Below, one piece after another: positions 7,085-14,164 of a stretch of 16,800 nucleotides of DNA. The DNA comes from an uncultured Lachnospiraceae bacterium. GTDB lineage: Bacteria > Bacillota > Clostridia > Lachnospirales > Lachnospiraceae. Position numbers and translations under genes: made by a program. Where the stretch lies: NCBI GenBank assembly GCA_947591115.1, contig CANQCX010000019.1, forward strand, positions 1 to 16,800. The letters run 5' to 3'. Under the pieces are notes generated by a model. That model was not told the DNA's origin, searched no databases, and worked only from the letters and a program-made list of their open reading frames with translations. Each line of letters begins with the position of its first letter. The first letter of the stretch is position 1.

Positions 7085-7288
7085 ATGATGAAGATATACA
7101 TATGTCCGCAGTGTGGATGGCTTCGGGTGGTTTCGCGCCGCAAGGACGTAGAGTGCCACAAATGCGATTGCATGCAGATGCGGCTGACAAATCTGGATTT
7201 GGAAAAATTTGGCAATATGACAGAAAAAGAACGTCAGGATTATGCGGATGCATGGCTCTATATACATAACAGACAAAAGGGACAATAG
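7085..7288 (+). CDS. Small zinc-ribbon protein of unknown function
   Basis: A 67-residue protein that I do not recognise by name. Two cysteine pairs, CPQC (7-10) and CHKC (24-27), with a further Cys29, form a rubredoxin-like or zinc-ribbon knuckle, so it probably binds one zinc ion. The remaining 38 residues are charged and likely helical (about 46-60). There is no signal peptide or membrane segment, so it should be cytoplasmic. AGGA at 7074-7077 is 7 bases from the ATG; a second ATG follows at once. It lies 13 bases after the phosphoglucomutase gene and 2 bases before the LCP gene, so it is surely co-transcribed and probably coupled to the latter. The cysteine spacing and tight packing make it a real gene and not a chance frame. 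Function cannot be assigned. Confidence 0.85.
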   Translation: MMKIYICPQCGWLRVVSRRKDVECHKCDCMQMRLTNLDLEKFGNMTEKERQDYADAWLYIHNRQKGQ

Positions 7289-7290
7289 GT

Positions 7291-8445
7291 ATGGCAGCAG
7301 GAAATCATAAAAAGAAAAAAAAGAAAAAAAAGGCAAAGATTCTCATTATTATATTTGAATTTTTGCTGCTGGCAGTGCTTTTGGTAGTACTGTATTTCTG
7401 GAATATGATTAATAAGATCGAATTTGAACCGATGGAGGAGTCGGAAGCCGGAATCAACAAGGATCTGGAGGACGACACCATTGAAAATCTGGAAGGTTAC
7501 ACGAATATTGCACTTTTCGGACTGGACAATCGCGGAAGCGGAAAATATGACTCCGGAAACAGCGATACGATCATGATCGCGAGCATCAATAACGAAAGCA
7601 AAGAGGTGCAGCTGGTATCGGTCTATCGCGACACTTATCTAAGTATCGGAAACGGAAAACTCCGGAAAGCGAACGCGGCATATGCAAACGGGGGCGCGCG
7701 GCAGGCTGTCGCAATGCTCAATTCCAATCTGGATCTGGACATTACCGAATATGTATGCGTGGACTGGAAAGCATTGGTAGAAGTCATCGATAAACTCGGC
7801 GGCATTGACATTGAGGTTACCAAAAAAGAAGTGCCGGAGTTAAACCGCTGCATACCGGAAATCGATATGGTAACCGGTTACCGGACGAAGAACCTCAAAT
7901 CCTCCGGACTGGTTCATCTGGACGGAACGCAGGCGACCGCCTATGCGCGTATCCGGAATCTGGCAGGAGACGACTTTATGAGAGCATCCCGTCAGAGAAT
8001 CGTGCTGGAAGCCATGCTGGATAAGGCAAAGAAAGCGGATCTTGCAACGCTGACCGGAATCTGTAACGAAGTCGTAGACGATATTTCCACCAGTTTAAGC
8101 ATTAAGGAGCTGGCGTATCTGGCAAAGGATGTGCAGAAGTACACCATCAAATCCACGACCGGATTTCCGGAGAAGCTGACGACTAAATCGCTCTCCTCTA
8201 CGGGAGATACGGTTATTCCGGCGGAACTGACCAATAACGTGATCTGGCTGCATCAGTATTTATTTGAAGATATGGACTATGTGCCGTCCAATTCTGTGCA
8301 GACGATCAGCAACAGCATTGTGAAAAAGACAGGGGTAACGGAGGACTCCACTTTGATCGACACCTCCGGATTTAACGAGACTGCCGGAGAAAGCGGAACC
8401 GATTTTAAAAATGACAGCAGCACGCAGTCAAAACAGACAAATTAA
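7291..8445 (+). CDS. LCP (LytR-CpsA-Psr) family wall-polymer ligase or attenuator
   Basis: LCP proteins move lipid-linked anionic polymers or capsule onto peptidoglycan, outside the membrane. This one has 384 residues. An N-terminal Lys-rich cytoplasmic stretch (7-16) precedes one membrane anchor (about 17-38). The LCP domain covers about 72-245: NIALFGLDNRG (72-82), SDTIM (91-95, Asp92), LVSVYRDTY (108-116, Arg113), KLGGIDIEV (168-176), and AYARIR..GDDFMRASRQR (217-236, the conserved Arg cluster binding the lipid pyrophosphate). A Ser/Thr-rich hydrophilic tail (about 345-384) follows. The ribosome site is weak (AAAGGG at 7276-7281 and AGG at 7287-7289), consistent with coupling to the zinc-ribbon gene two bases upstream. 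Its coding start contains three long A runs (see findings). It probably attaches a product of this envelope-glycan neighbourhood, though the polymer is unknown. Confidence 0.95.
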   Translation: MAAGNHKKKKKKKKAKILIIIFEFLLLAVLLVVLYFWNMINKIEFEPMEESEAGINKDLEDDTIENLEGYTNIALFGLDNRGSGKYDSGNSDTIMIASINNESKEVQLVSVYRDTYLSIGNGKLRKANAAYANGGARQAVAMLNSNLDLDITEYVCVDWKALVEVIDKLGGIDIEVTKKEVPELNRCIPEIDMVTGYRTKNLKSSGLVHLDGTQATAYARIRNLAGDDFMRASRQRIVLEAMLDKAKKADLATLTGICNEVVDDISTSLSIKELAYLAKDVQKYTIKSTTGFPEKLTTKSLSSTGDTVIPAELTNNVIWLHQYLFEDMDYVPSNSVQTISNSIVKKTGVTEDSTLIDTSGFNETAGESGTDFKNDSSTQSKQTN

Positions 8446-8458
8446 AAAATAAAAACGG

Positions 8459-8478
8459 GGCCAATCGAAAGATTGGCC
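8459..8478. terminator. GAAA-tetraloop hairpin after the LCP gene; possible bidirectional terminator
   Basis: GGCCAATC (8459-8466) and GATTGGCC (8471-8478) form a perfect 8-bp stem closed by a GAAA tetraloop, 13 bases after the LCP stop. On the plus strand the following TGCTGTTGT is only moderately U-rich, so termination there may be partial. Read on the minus strand it is followed by a long T-rich run (complement of 8442-8456), a better terminator, although there is no minus-strand gene for it to end. Confidence 0.6.
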
Positions 8479-8523
8479 TGCTGTTGTATCATAGTTTACA
8501 GCATAGAAAAAGGAGATTGGCAA

Positions 8524-9732
8524 ATGGAACAGACAATCGAAAAAAAGATAATGGATACGCATCAGAAATATTTATCGGCATTGTCAGGAAAAGAAATTCC
8601 TCAAAAACTGGAAGCGCAGCTGGAGCATATGGACTGGTCGTATCTGGAGCTGATCCATGGCTCCAGACAGGAAAGAGGCAAGTTTGCGCCGCTTGGAGCG
8701 ATGGAGCTTTCCCAGATCCAGACGCATCGCGAGGAATATCTGCAAAGCGGATTAAACGCGATCCGCGGCGGCAAGGTAGGCGCCATTCTTCTGGCGGGCG
8801 GACAGGGTACGCGTCTGGGTTTTGACAAGGCAAAAGGAATGTACAATATCGGAGTAACGAAAGAGCTGTATATCTTTGAGCAACTGATCGCAAACCTGAA
8901 AAAAGTGACGGAGCTTGCGGGCGTATGGGTTCCGCTGTATATTATGACAAGTGAAAAAAACGACGCGCAGACGCGGGAGTTTTTTGCGGAGCATAACTAT
9001 TTTGGCTATGAGCCGGAGTATGTAAAATTCTTTGTACAGGAAATGGTTCCGGCAGTGGACTTTGAAGGAAATATCCTGATGGAAGCGCCGGATTCGCTTG
9101 CCATGTCGCCGAACGGAAACGGCGGCTGGTTCAAATCCCTTCTGAACGCGGGTTTGGACAGCGATTTAAAGGAAAAGGGCGTGGAATGGCTGAATGTCTT
9201 TGCGGTCGATAACGTGCTGCAGCAGATCGCCGATCCGGTATTTGTAGGCGCAACCATCCAGTCCGGCTGTGTCAGCGGAGCAAAAGTGGTGCGGAAAGCG
9301 GATCCGTATGAGCGTGTGGGCGCGCTCTGTTTAGAAGACGGAAAGCCGTCCATTGTAGAGTATTACGAACTGACGCCGGAAATGGCGGAAGCGAAAAACG
9401 ATGCGGGTACGTTGTTGTACGGCTTCGGCGTTATTTTAAATTACCTGTTTCGGGTAGATAAGCTGATGGAGATCGCCGACCGCCGGATGCCGCTGCATAT
9501 CGTGGAAAAGAAAGTGCCGTATCTGGATGAACAGGGCAATCTGATCAAACCGGAGAAGCCGAATGCTTATAAGTTTGAGACGCTGATTCTCGACATGGTT
9601 TATCTGATGGATAACTGCCTGTCCTTTGAGGTTGAGCGTGAAAAGGAATTTGCACCGGTAAAAAATCCTGCCGGCGTAGACTCGGTAGAGTCCGCGAGAG
9701 TTCTTTTGCAGAAAAACGGGATAGAAATTTAG
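8524..9732 (+). CDS. UDP-N-acetylhexosamine pyrophosphorylase, eukaryotic UAP1 type (UDPGP family)
   Basis: Predicted to join UTP and a hexosamine-1-phosphate, most likely GlcNAc-1-P, to give the UDP-sugar and pyrophosphate. It has 402 residues, shorter than eukaryotic UAP1 (about 480-520). Signatures run in UAP1 order: AILLAGGQGTRLGF (87-100, UTP binding) with Lys104 and Ala103 where UAP1 has Pro; SPNGNGGWF (195-203, GlcNAc contact region); VFAVDNVL (225-232); VGATIQSGCVSGAKVVRK (241-258); KPNAYKFETLILD (345-357); and REKEFAPVKN (372-381). The sequence differs from bacterial GalU and GlmU. ATG 8524 has AGGAG at 8510-8514; the frame is open upstream to 8473 but overlaps the hairpin there. Its neighbour glmS, 12 bases on, supports an amino-sugar substrate. 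UDP-glucose or UDP-galactose synthesis is the alternative, since the family also contains such enzymes. Confidence 0.9.
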   Translation: MEQTIEKKIMDTHQKYLSALSGKEIPQKLEAQLEHMDWSYLELIHGSRQERGKFAPLGAMELSQIQTHREEYLQSGLNAIRGGKVGAILLAGGQGTRLGFDKAKGMYNIGVTKELYIFEQLIANLKKVTELAGVWVPLYIMTSEKNDAQTREFFAEHNYFGYEPEYVKFFVQEMVPAVDFEGNILMEAPDSLAMSPNGNGGWFKSLLNAGLDSDLKEKGVEWLNVFAVDNVLQQIADPVFVGATIQSGCVSGAKVVRKADPYERVGALCLEDGKPSIVEYYELTPEMAEAKNDAGTLLYGFGVILNYLFRVDKLMEIADRRMPLHIVEKKVPYLDEQGNLIKPEKPNAYKFETLILDMVYLMDNCLSFEVEREKEFAPVKNPAGVDSVESARVLLQKNGIEI

Positions 9733-9744
9733 GAGGATATCAAT

Positions 9745-11580
9745 ATGTGTGGAATTGTTGGTTATGTAGGAAAGGAACAGGCAGCGCCAATTCTCTTGGA
9801 CGGTCTCTCCAAGCTGGAGTACCGCGGTTATGATTCCGCCGGAATGGCAGTGTATGACGGGCAGAAGATCAATATCAAAAAGGCGACCGGAAGACTGAAG
9901 GTGCTAAGCGAGCTGACGCATGGGGGAGCTACCATGCAGGGATGTCTGGGCATCGGGCATACCCGCTGGGCGACGCATGGAGAACCGTCCGATACCAATG
10001 CGCATCCGCATTTTAATCAAGACCAGACCATTGTCGTAGTTCATAACGGAATCATTGAAAATTATATCAAATTAAAAAAGAAGCTGGAGGATCGGGGATA
10101 TGCGTTCTGCTCCGAAACGGATACGGAGGTAGTGGCGCATCTTCTGGATTATTATTATAACAAATACGGCAAGGATCCGCTTACCGCAGTTGCGAAAGTC
10201 ATCCATCGCGTAGAGGGTTCTTATGCGCTGGGCATCATTTTCGCGGATTTTCCGGATGTGCTTTATTCCGTACGCAAAGACAGTCCGCTGATCGTAGGCC
10301 GCTCCGAAAACGGAAATTTGATCGCTTCCGACGTTCCGGCAGTGTTAAAATATACGCGGAATGTGTATTTTATTGAAAATGAAGAGATTGCGCGTCTGAC
10401 GGAGGATACGATCGAATTTTTCGACGTAGACGGCTCTCCGATCGAAAAAGAAGAAAAGCACATTGACTGGGATATCAACGCGGCGGAGAAAAACGGCTAT
10501 GAGCATTTCATGTTAAAAGAAATCTACGAACAGCCGAAGGCCGTACGCGATACGATCAGTCCGAGGATCAAAGAAGACGCAATCGTCATTGAGGAATTGG
10601 GCATGACCGACGAAGAAATCCTCGCCATCCGCAAAATCCACATTGTAGCCTGCGGCTCCGCATATCACACCGGAGTAACCAGCAAATATGTTTTTGAAGG
10701 ACTTTCGCGGATTCCGGTAGAAGTGGATCTGGCGTCGGAATTCCGCTATCGTGATCCGATTCTGGAAGAGGGCGCGCTTGTGATCATCATCAGCCAGTCC
10801 GGCGAAACAGCGGATTCCCTTGCGGCGCTGCGTCTGGCAAAAGAACGCGGCATTACCACGCTGGGCATCGTCAATGTCGTCGGAAGCTCGATTGCAAGAG
10901 AAGCGGATAAAGTTATGTATACGTGGGCGGGGCCGGAAATTGCGGTTGCAACCACAAAAGCCTATAGCTGCCAGTTGGTTGCCCAATACCTGCTTGCCCT
11001 GAAATTCGCGCAGGTACGGGGAAAGATCAGCGACGAAGAAGTAAAGGAATATCTGCACGATATTGAGATGCTGCCGAACCAGATCGAAAACCTGCTTGGA
11101 ATCAAGGAGCGGATACAGCGATTTGCAAACCGCTACGCGGCGGCAAAAGACGTATTCTTTATTGGACGGGGAATCGACTATGCGATTTCTCTGGAGGGTT
11201 CTTTAAAGCTGAAGGAGATTTCCTATATCCATTCCGAAGCGTATGCGGCGGGCGAACTGAAGCATGGAACCATTTCCCTCATCGAGGACGGCACGCTGGT
11301 TGCGGCGGTCGTCACACAGGAGGAACTCTATAAAAAAACCGTCAGCAATATCGTAGAAGTAAAGACGCGGGGCGCATTTGTCCTTGCAGTAACCAACGAC
11401 GACAACATTGATATTGAAAAAACGGCTGATTATGTGGTTTATATACCAAAAACCAACCGGTATTTTACCAATTCGCTGGCCATTATCCCGCTGCAGCTTT
11501 TCGGCTATTATGTATCGGTAGGAAAAGGTCTGGATGTGGATAAACCGAGGAATCTGGCAAAATCCGTTACGGTCGAATAG
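9745..11580 (+). CDS. glmS: Glutamine--fructose-6-phosphate aminotransferase (isomerising)
   Basis: Makes glucosamine-6-phosphate from fructose-6-phosphate and glutamine, the first committed step to UDP-GlcNAc. It has 611 residues, full length. The mature N-terminus is Cys2 (MCGIVGYVG), the glutaminase nucleophile; RGYDSAG (27-33), HTRWATHG (72-79) and HNGIIENY (100-107) complete the class II amidotransferase domain (1-240). Two SIS domains follow at about 290-425 (VACGSAYHTG, ISQSGETADS) and 460-595, with EAYAAGELKHG at 498-508 and the canonical C-terminus KPRNLAKSVTVE. The ribosome site AGGAGG (9731-9736) overlaps the stop of the pyrophosphorylase gene, and the gap is 12 bases, so the two genes are co-translated. 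There is no room for the glmS ribozyme found before this gene in many Firmicutes. Confidence 0.98.
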   Translation: MCGIVGYVGKEQAAPILLDGLSKLEYRGYDSAGMAVYDGQKINIKKATGRLKVLSELTHGGATMQGCLGIGHTRWATHGEPSDTNAHPHFNQDQTIVVVHNGIIENYIKLKKKLEDRGYAFCSETDTEVVAHLLDYYYNKYGKDPLTAVAKVIHRVEGSYALGIIFADFPDVLYSVRKDSPLIVGRSENGNLIASDVPAVLKYTRNVYFIENEEIARLTEDTIEFFDVDGSPIEKEEKHIDWDINAAEKNGYEHFMLKEIYEQPKAVRDTISPRIKEDAIVIEELGMTDEEILAIRKIHIVACGSAYHTGVTSKYVFEGLSRIPVEVDLASEFRYRDPILEEGALVIIISQSGETADSLAALRLAKERGITTLGIVNVVGSSIAREADKVMYTWAGPEIAVATTKAYSCQLVAQYLLALKFAQVRGKISDEEVKEYLHDIEMLPNQIENLLGIKERIQRFANRYAAAKDVFFIGRGIDYAISLEGSLKLKEISYIHSEAYAAGELKHGTISLIEDGTLVAAVVTQEELYKKTVSNIVEVKTRGAFVLAVTNDDNIDIEKTADYVVYIPKTNRYFTNSLAIIPLQLFGYYVSVGKGLDVDKPRNLAKSVTVE

Positions 11581-11619
11581 GAAAAAATAACACAAAAAAC
11601 AAAGTTTTATCACATTTTG

Positions 11620-11650
11620 TTCACAGAATCCGTTTAAACTCTTTGATAAT
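11620..11650 (+). promoter_or_regulatory. Possible promoter of the htrA-type gene
   Basis: The 102 bases between glmS and the protease gene are AT-rich. TTCACA (11620-11625) and GATAAT (11645-11650) could serve as -35 and -10, but the spacer is 19 bases, longer than ideal. I saw no CIRCE element or CtsR heptad repeats. The rest of the gap (11581-11619) is A-rich and holds only a weak AT hairpin. Confidence 0.35.
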
Positions 11651-11682
11651 GACGAACAGGAGAGAGAAAGGAGCGATTTTTT

Positions 11683-13065
11683 ATGGAGGAACAAAATAAT
11701 GACTATTCCTATAACCCGTATCAGCAGCCGCAGATGAATACGCAGCAGTCTTTCCATGCGGGGAACGGATATTCCTATGGAGGCGGGGCGGTGCCGCCGA
11801 ATAAACCGAAAAAAGAAAAGAAGCATGGATTTGGCGTAACGCTGGCGAAATGCGCGGCGATCGCGCTGGTATTCGGGTTGGTAGCAGGAACCTCGTTTAC
11901 CGGAGTCGAGTATATAGGCTCCCGTCTGTTTGAAACGGAGGAAGAGCAAGAGCCTTCCGGCAGTCAGAAAAAGGATAACGAGCAGCAGGATACCGTATTC
12001 AATCAAACAACGGACGGCGGTCTTCAGCAGACGGCTACGGGGAGCTCAGCGGCGGTAACGGATGTATCGGGCATTGTCGATGCGGTCATGCCGAGCATCG
12101 TGTCGATCACGAATACCGGTACGGTAACTTATCAGAGCTTCTGGGGGCAGGTGCAGTCCGTCCCGAGCGAAAGCTGCGGCTCCGGCATCATCATTGCACA
12201 GGACGCACAGTATCTTTATATCGCCACCAATAACCATGTGGTAGCCTCGGCAGACACCCTGACGGTACAGTTTGCAGACGGCAAAACGGTAAGCAGCGAG
12301 ATCAAAGGTACGGATCCGTCGGATGACCTTGCGGTCGTTCAGGTTGCGCTAAGCGGCATTGATTCTGATACGTTAGAGCAGATCAAAGTGGCAAGCATCG
12401 GAGATTCTACGCAATTAAAAGTAGGTCAGGCATCCATTGCCATCGGAAACGCGCTTGGCTACGGTCAGTCGGTAACGACAGGCGTCATCAGCGCACTGGG
12501 AAGAACCGTTACGGTTTCCGACCAGTCGGCGGGGACGACGATCACAAACTATAACCTGATCCAGACGGATGCCGCCATCAATCCGGGAAACAGCGGAGGA
12601 GCGCTTTTGAATACGTCCGGCGAGGTAATCGGGATCAATTCCGTAAAATATGCCGATACGGATGTAGAAGGCATCGGCTACGCCATTCCGATCAGTGACG
12701 CGATGGAAATTATCGAGCAGCTCATCCAGAACGGAAAAGTAGAAGAAAAGCAGAATGCGTATCTGGGCATTCAGGGACAGGACGTATCCAGCAACGTATC
12801 GCAGGCGTACGGAATTCCGGAGGGAATCTATGTATATCGCGTGATCTCCGGCTCGGGCGCGGAAAAAGCCGGCCTTTTGCAGGGCGACATCATTACCGAA
12901 GTAGACGGACGGAGCGTTGGTACGATGAACGAATTAAAACAGCTTCTCCAGAAGGAGTACGAACCGGGCGATCAGATCACAATCCGGTTTTACCGCATGA
13001 ACAACGGTTATCAGCAGATGGAGCTTTCCGTTACGCTTGGCGGCTCCGGTACGACGGAACAATAA
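11683..13065 (+). CDS. htrA: HtrA/DegP-type membrane-anchored serine protease with PDZ domain
   Basis: A quality-control protease acting on misfolded proteins outside the membrane; 460 residues. The N-terminal about 48 residues are cytoplasmic and rich in Gln, Asn, Tyr and Gly, ending in a basic patch (KPKKEKKHG). One membrane anchor spans about 52-75. A linker rich in Glu, Gln and Ser (86-125) leads to the trypsin-like domain (about 128-345) with triad His185 (ATNNHVV), Asp215 (DPSDDLAVV) and Ser304 (NPGNSGGALL). A single PDZ domain covers about 358-455, with GLLQGDIITEVDG as its peptide-binding core. This architecture matches Gram-positive HtrA/HtrB. AAAGGAG at 11667-11673 lies 9 bases before the ATG. 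It is probably its own transcription unit, bounded by the AT-rich leader and the terminator at 13081-13109. Confidence 0.97.
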   Translation: MEEQNNDYSYNPYQQPQMNTQQSFHAGNGYSYGGGAVPPNKPKKEKKHGFGVTLAKCAAIALVFGLVAGTSFTGVEYIGSRLFETEEEQEPSGSQKKDNEQQDTVFNQTTDGGLQQTATGSSAAVTDVSGIVDAVMPSIVSITNTGTVTYQSFWGQVQSVPSESCGSGIIIAQDAQYLYIATNNHVVASADTLTVQFADGKTVSSEIKGTDPSDDLAVVQVALSGIDSDTLEQIKVASIGDSTQLKVGQASIAIGNALGYGQSVTTGVISALGRTVTVSDQSAGTTITNYNLIQTDAAINPGNSGGALLNTSGEVIGINSVKYADTDVEGIGYAIPISDAMEIIEQLIQNGKVEEKQNAYLGIQGQDVSSNVSQAYGIPEGIYVYRVISGSGAEKAGLLQGDIITEVDGRSVGTMNELKQLLQKEYEPGDQITIRFYRMNNGYQQMELSVTLGGSGTTEQ

Positions 13066-13080
13066 AACCAAACAGTTTCC

Positions 13081-13109
13081 AAGAGGCATCCAATGGATGT
13101 CTCTTTTTT
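13081..13109 (+). terminator. Strong intrinsic terminator after htrA
   Basis: An 11-bp stem (13081-13091 with 13095-13105; one G-U pair, the rest Watson-Crick) has an AAT loop and runs into six T residues (13104-13109). It lies 15 bases after the protease stop and just before the promoter of the next unit, so it cleanly separates the two. Confidence 0.88.
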
Positions 13110-13121
13110 ACGTTCGTTTTA

Positions 13122-13150
13122 TTGACCAAAAAGCAACGTTCAAGTATAAT
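13122..13150 (+). promoter_or_regulatory. Near-consensus sigma-A promoter of the carbamate kinase unit
   Basis: TTGACC (13122-13127, 5 of 6) and TATAAT (13145-13150, 6 of 6) are separated by exactly 17 bases. Transcription would start near 13157, about 30 bases before the ATG. This is the best promoter in the window and implies strong basal expression of arcC and, by read-through, the genes after it. Confidence 0.85.
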
Positions 13151-13186
13151 AGAACTATGCATTTTGTCCATATGGGGAGGCAATTT

Positions 13187-14131
13187 ATGAAAAAGAAAAA
13201 GATAGTCATCGCGCTTGGACATGAAGCGCTTGGAAGAACACTTCCGGAGCAGCACGCGGCGGCAAAACGTACGGCAAAAGCGGTTGCGGATTTTATACGG
13301 GAGGATTATCAGGTTGTGATTACTCACAGCAACGGCCCGCAGGTCGGGATGATCCATACGGCGATGTCGGAATTCTGCCAGCATCATCCGGAATATACGG
13401 CGACACCGACCTCCGTATGTTCCGCCATGAGTCAGGGTTATATCGGCTATGACCTGCAGAATGCCATCCGGACGGAGCTTTTAAACCGCGGAATCTTTAA
13501 AACCGTTTCTACCGTATTGACGCAGGTGGTCGTCGATCCGTATGACGAGGCGTTTTATCATCCGACGAAAACGATCGGCAGACTGATGACAAAGGAAGAA
13601 GCGGAGGAGGAAGAACGCAAGGGCAACCATGTGACGCAGACAGCGGACGGCTACCGCCGGATTGTGGCGGCACCCAAACCGATTGACATTGTCGAGATTG
13701 ACGCCATCCGCGCGCTTTCCGATGCCGATCAGGTTGTAATCGCATGCGGAGGCGGAGGGATTCCGGTGCTGGCGCAGAATCACAGACTTCAGGGGGCAAG
13801 CGCAGTCATCGAAAAGGATCTGGCGGCGGGGCGGCTTGCGGAGCTGCTGGGTGCCGACATGCTGGTTATTTTGACAAGCGTGGACAAGGTATGTCTGGGA
13901 TTTGGCACACCGGAAGAGCAAAAGCTGGATAAGCTGTCCGTTGAGGAGGCGCGCAGATATTTATCCGAAGGCGAATTCGAGCAGGGTACGATGGCGCCGA
14001 AGATGGAGGCGGCGATCAGCTTTATCGGGGATTCGAATGAGCGTTCCGTATTGATAACCAAATTAAACAAAGAAGATGCAGAGCTGACCGGAGGGATGGG
14101 GACCCTCATAAAAAACGAAGGCGCTGTATAA
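13187..14131 (+). CDS. arcC: Carbamate kinase, variant N-terminal motif
   Basis: Reversibly makes ATP from carbamoyl phosphate and ADP, typically in arginine, citrulline, agmatine or purine breakdown. It has 314 residues, the usual length. Amino-acid-kinase motifs: ALGHEALG (9-16) in place of the common ALGGNAL, HSNGPQVG (47-54), CGGGGIPV (187-194), EKDLAA (209-214), LTSVDKV (229-235), and QGTMAPKMEAA (266-276). ATG 13187 is chosen because GGGGAGG (13174-13180) is 6 bases upstream and the promoter's predicted start is near 13157; the frame stays open to 13037 but that would overlap the terminator. No arginine deiminase, ornithine carbamoyltransferase or purine-breakdown gene is within the window, so the source of carbamoyl phosphate is unknown. 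Confidence 0.93.
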   Translation: MKKKKIVIALGHEALGRTLPEQHAAAKRTAKAVADFIREDYQVVITHSNGPQVGMIHTAMSEFCQHHPEYTATPTSVCSAMSQGYIGYDLQNAIRTELLNRGIFKTVSTVLTQVVVDPYDEAFYHPTKTIGRLMTKEEAEEEERKGNHVTQTADGYRRIVAAPKPIDIVEIDAIRALSDADQVVIACGGGGIPVLAQNHRLQGASAVIEKDLAAGRLAELLGADMLVILTSVDKVCLGFGTPEEQKLDKLSVEEARRYLSEGEFEQGTMAPKMEAAISFIGDSNERSVLITKLNKEDAELTGGMGTLIKNEGAV

Positions 14132-14164
14132 CTTCAAAGCGAAGGAGAACGGAGGGGGAAACAT

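Noticed and set aside
8473..8523. Upstream TTG start for the pyrophosphorylase
   Set aside because: It falls inside the hairpin after the LCP gene, has no ribosome site, and ATG 8524 has a well-placed AGGAG.
11602..11621. AT-rich inverted repeat (AACAAA/TTTGTT) after glmS as a terminator
   Set aside because: The stem has only six A-T-dominated pairs with a 12-base loop and no following T tract, so it is too weak to call.
13037..13186. In-frame upstream extension of the carbamate kinase
   Set aside because: It would run through a strong terminator and the promoter; the kinase fold begins at 13187 behind GGGGAGG.
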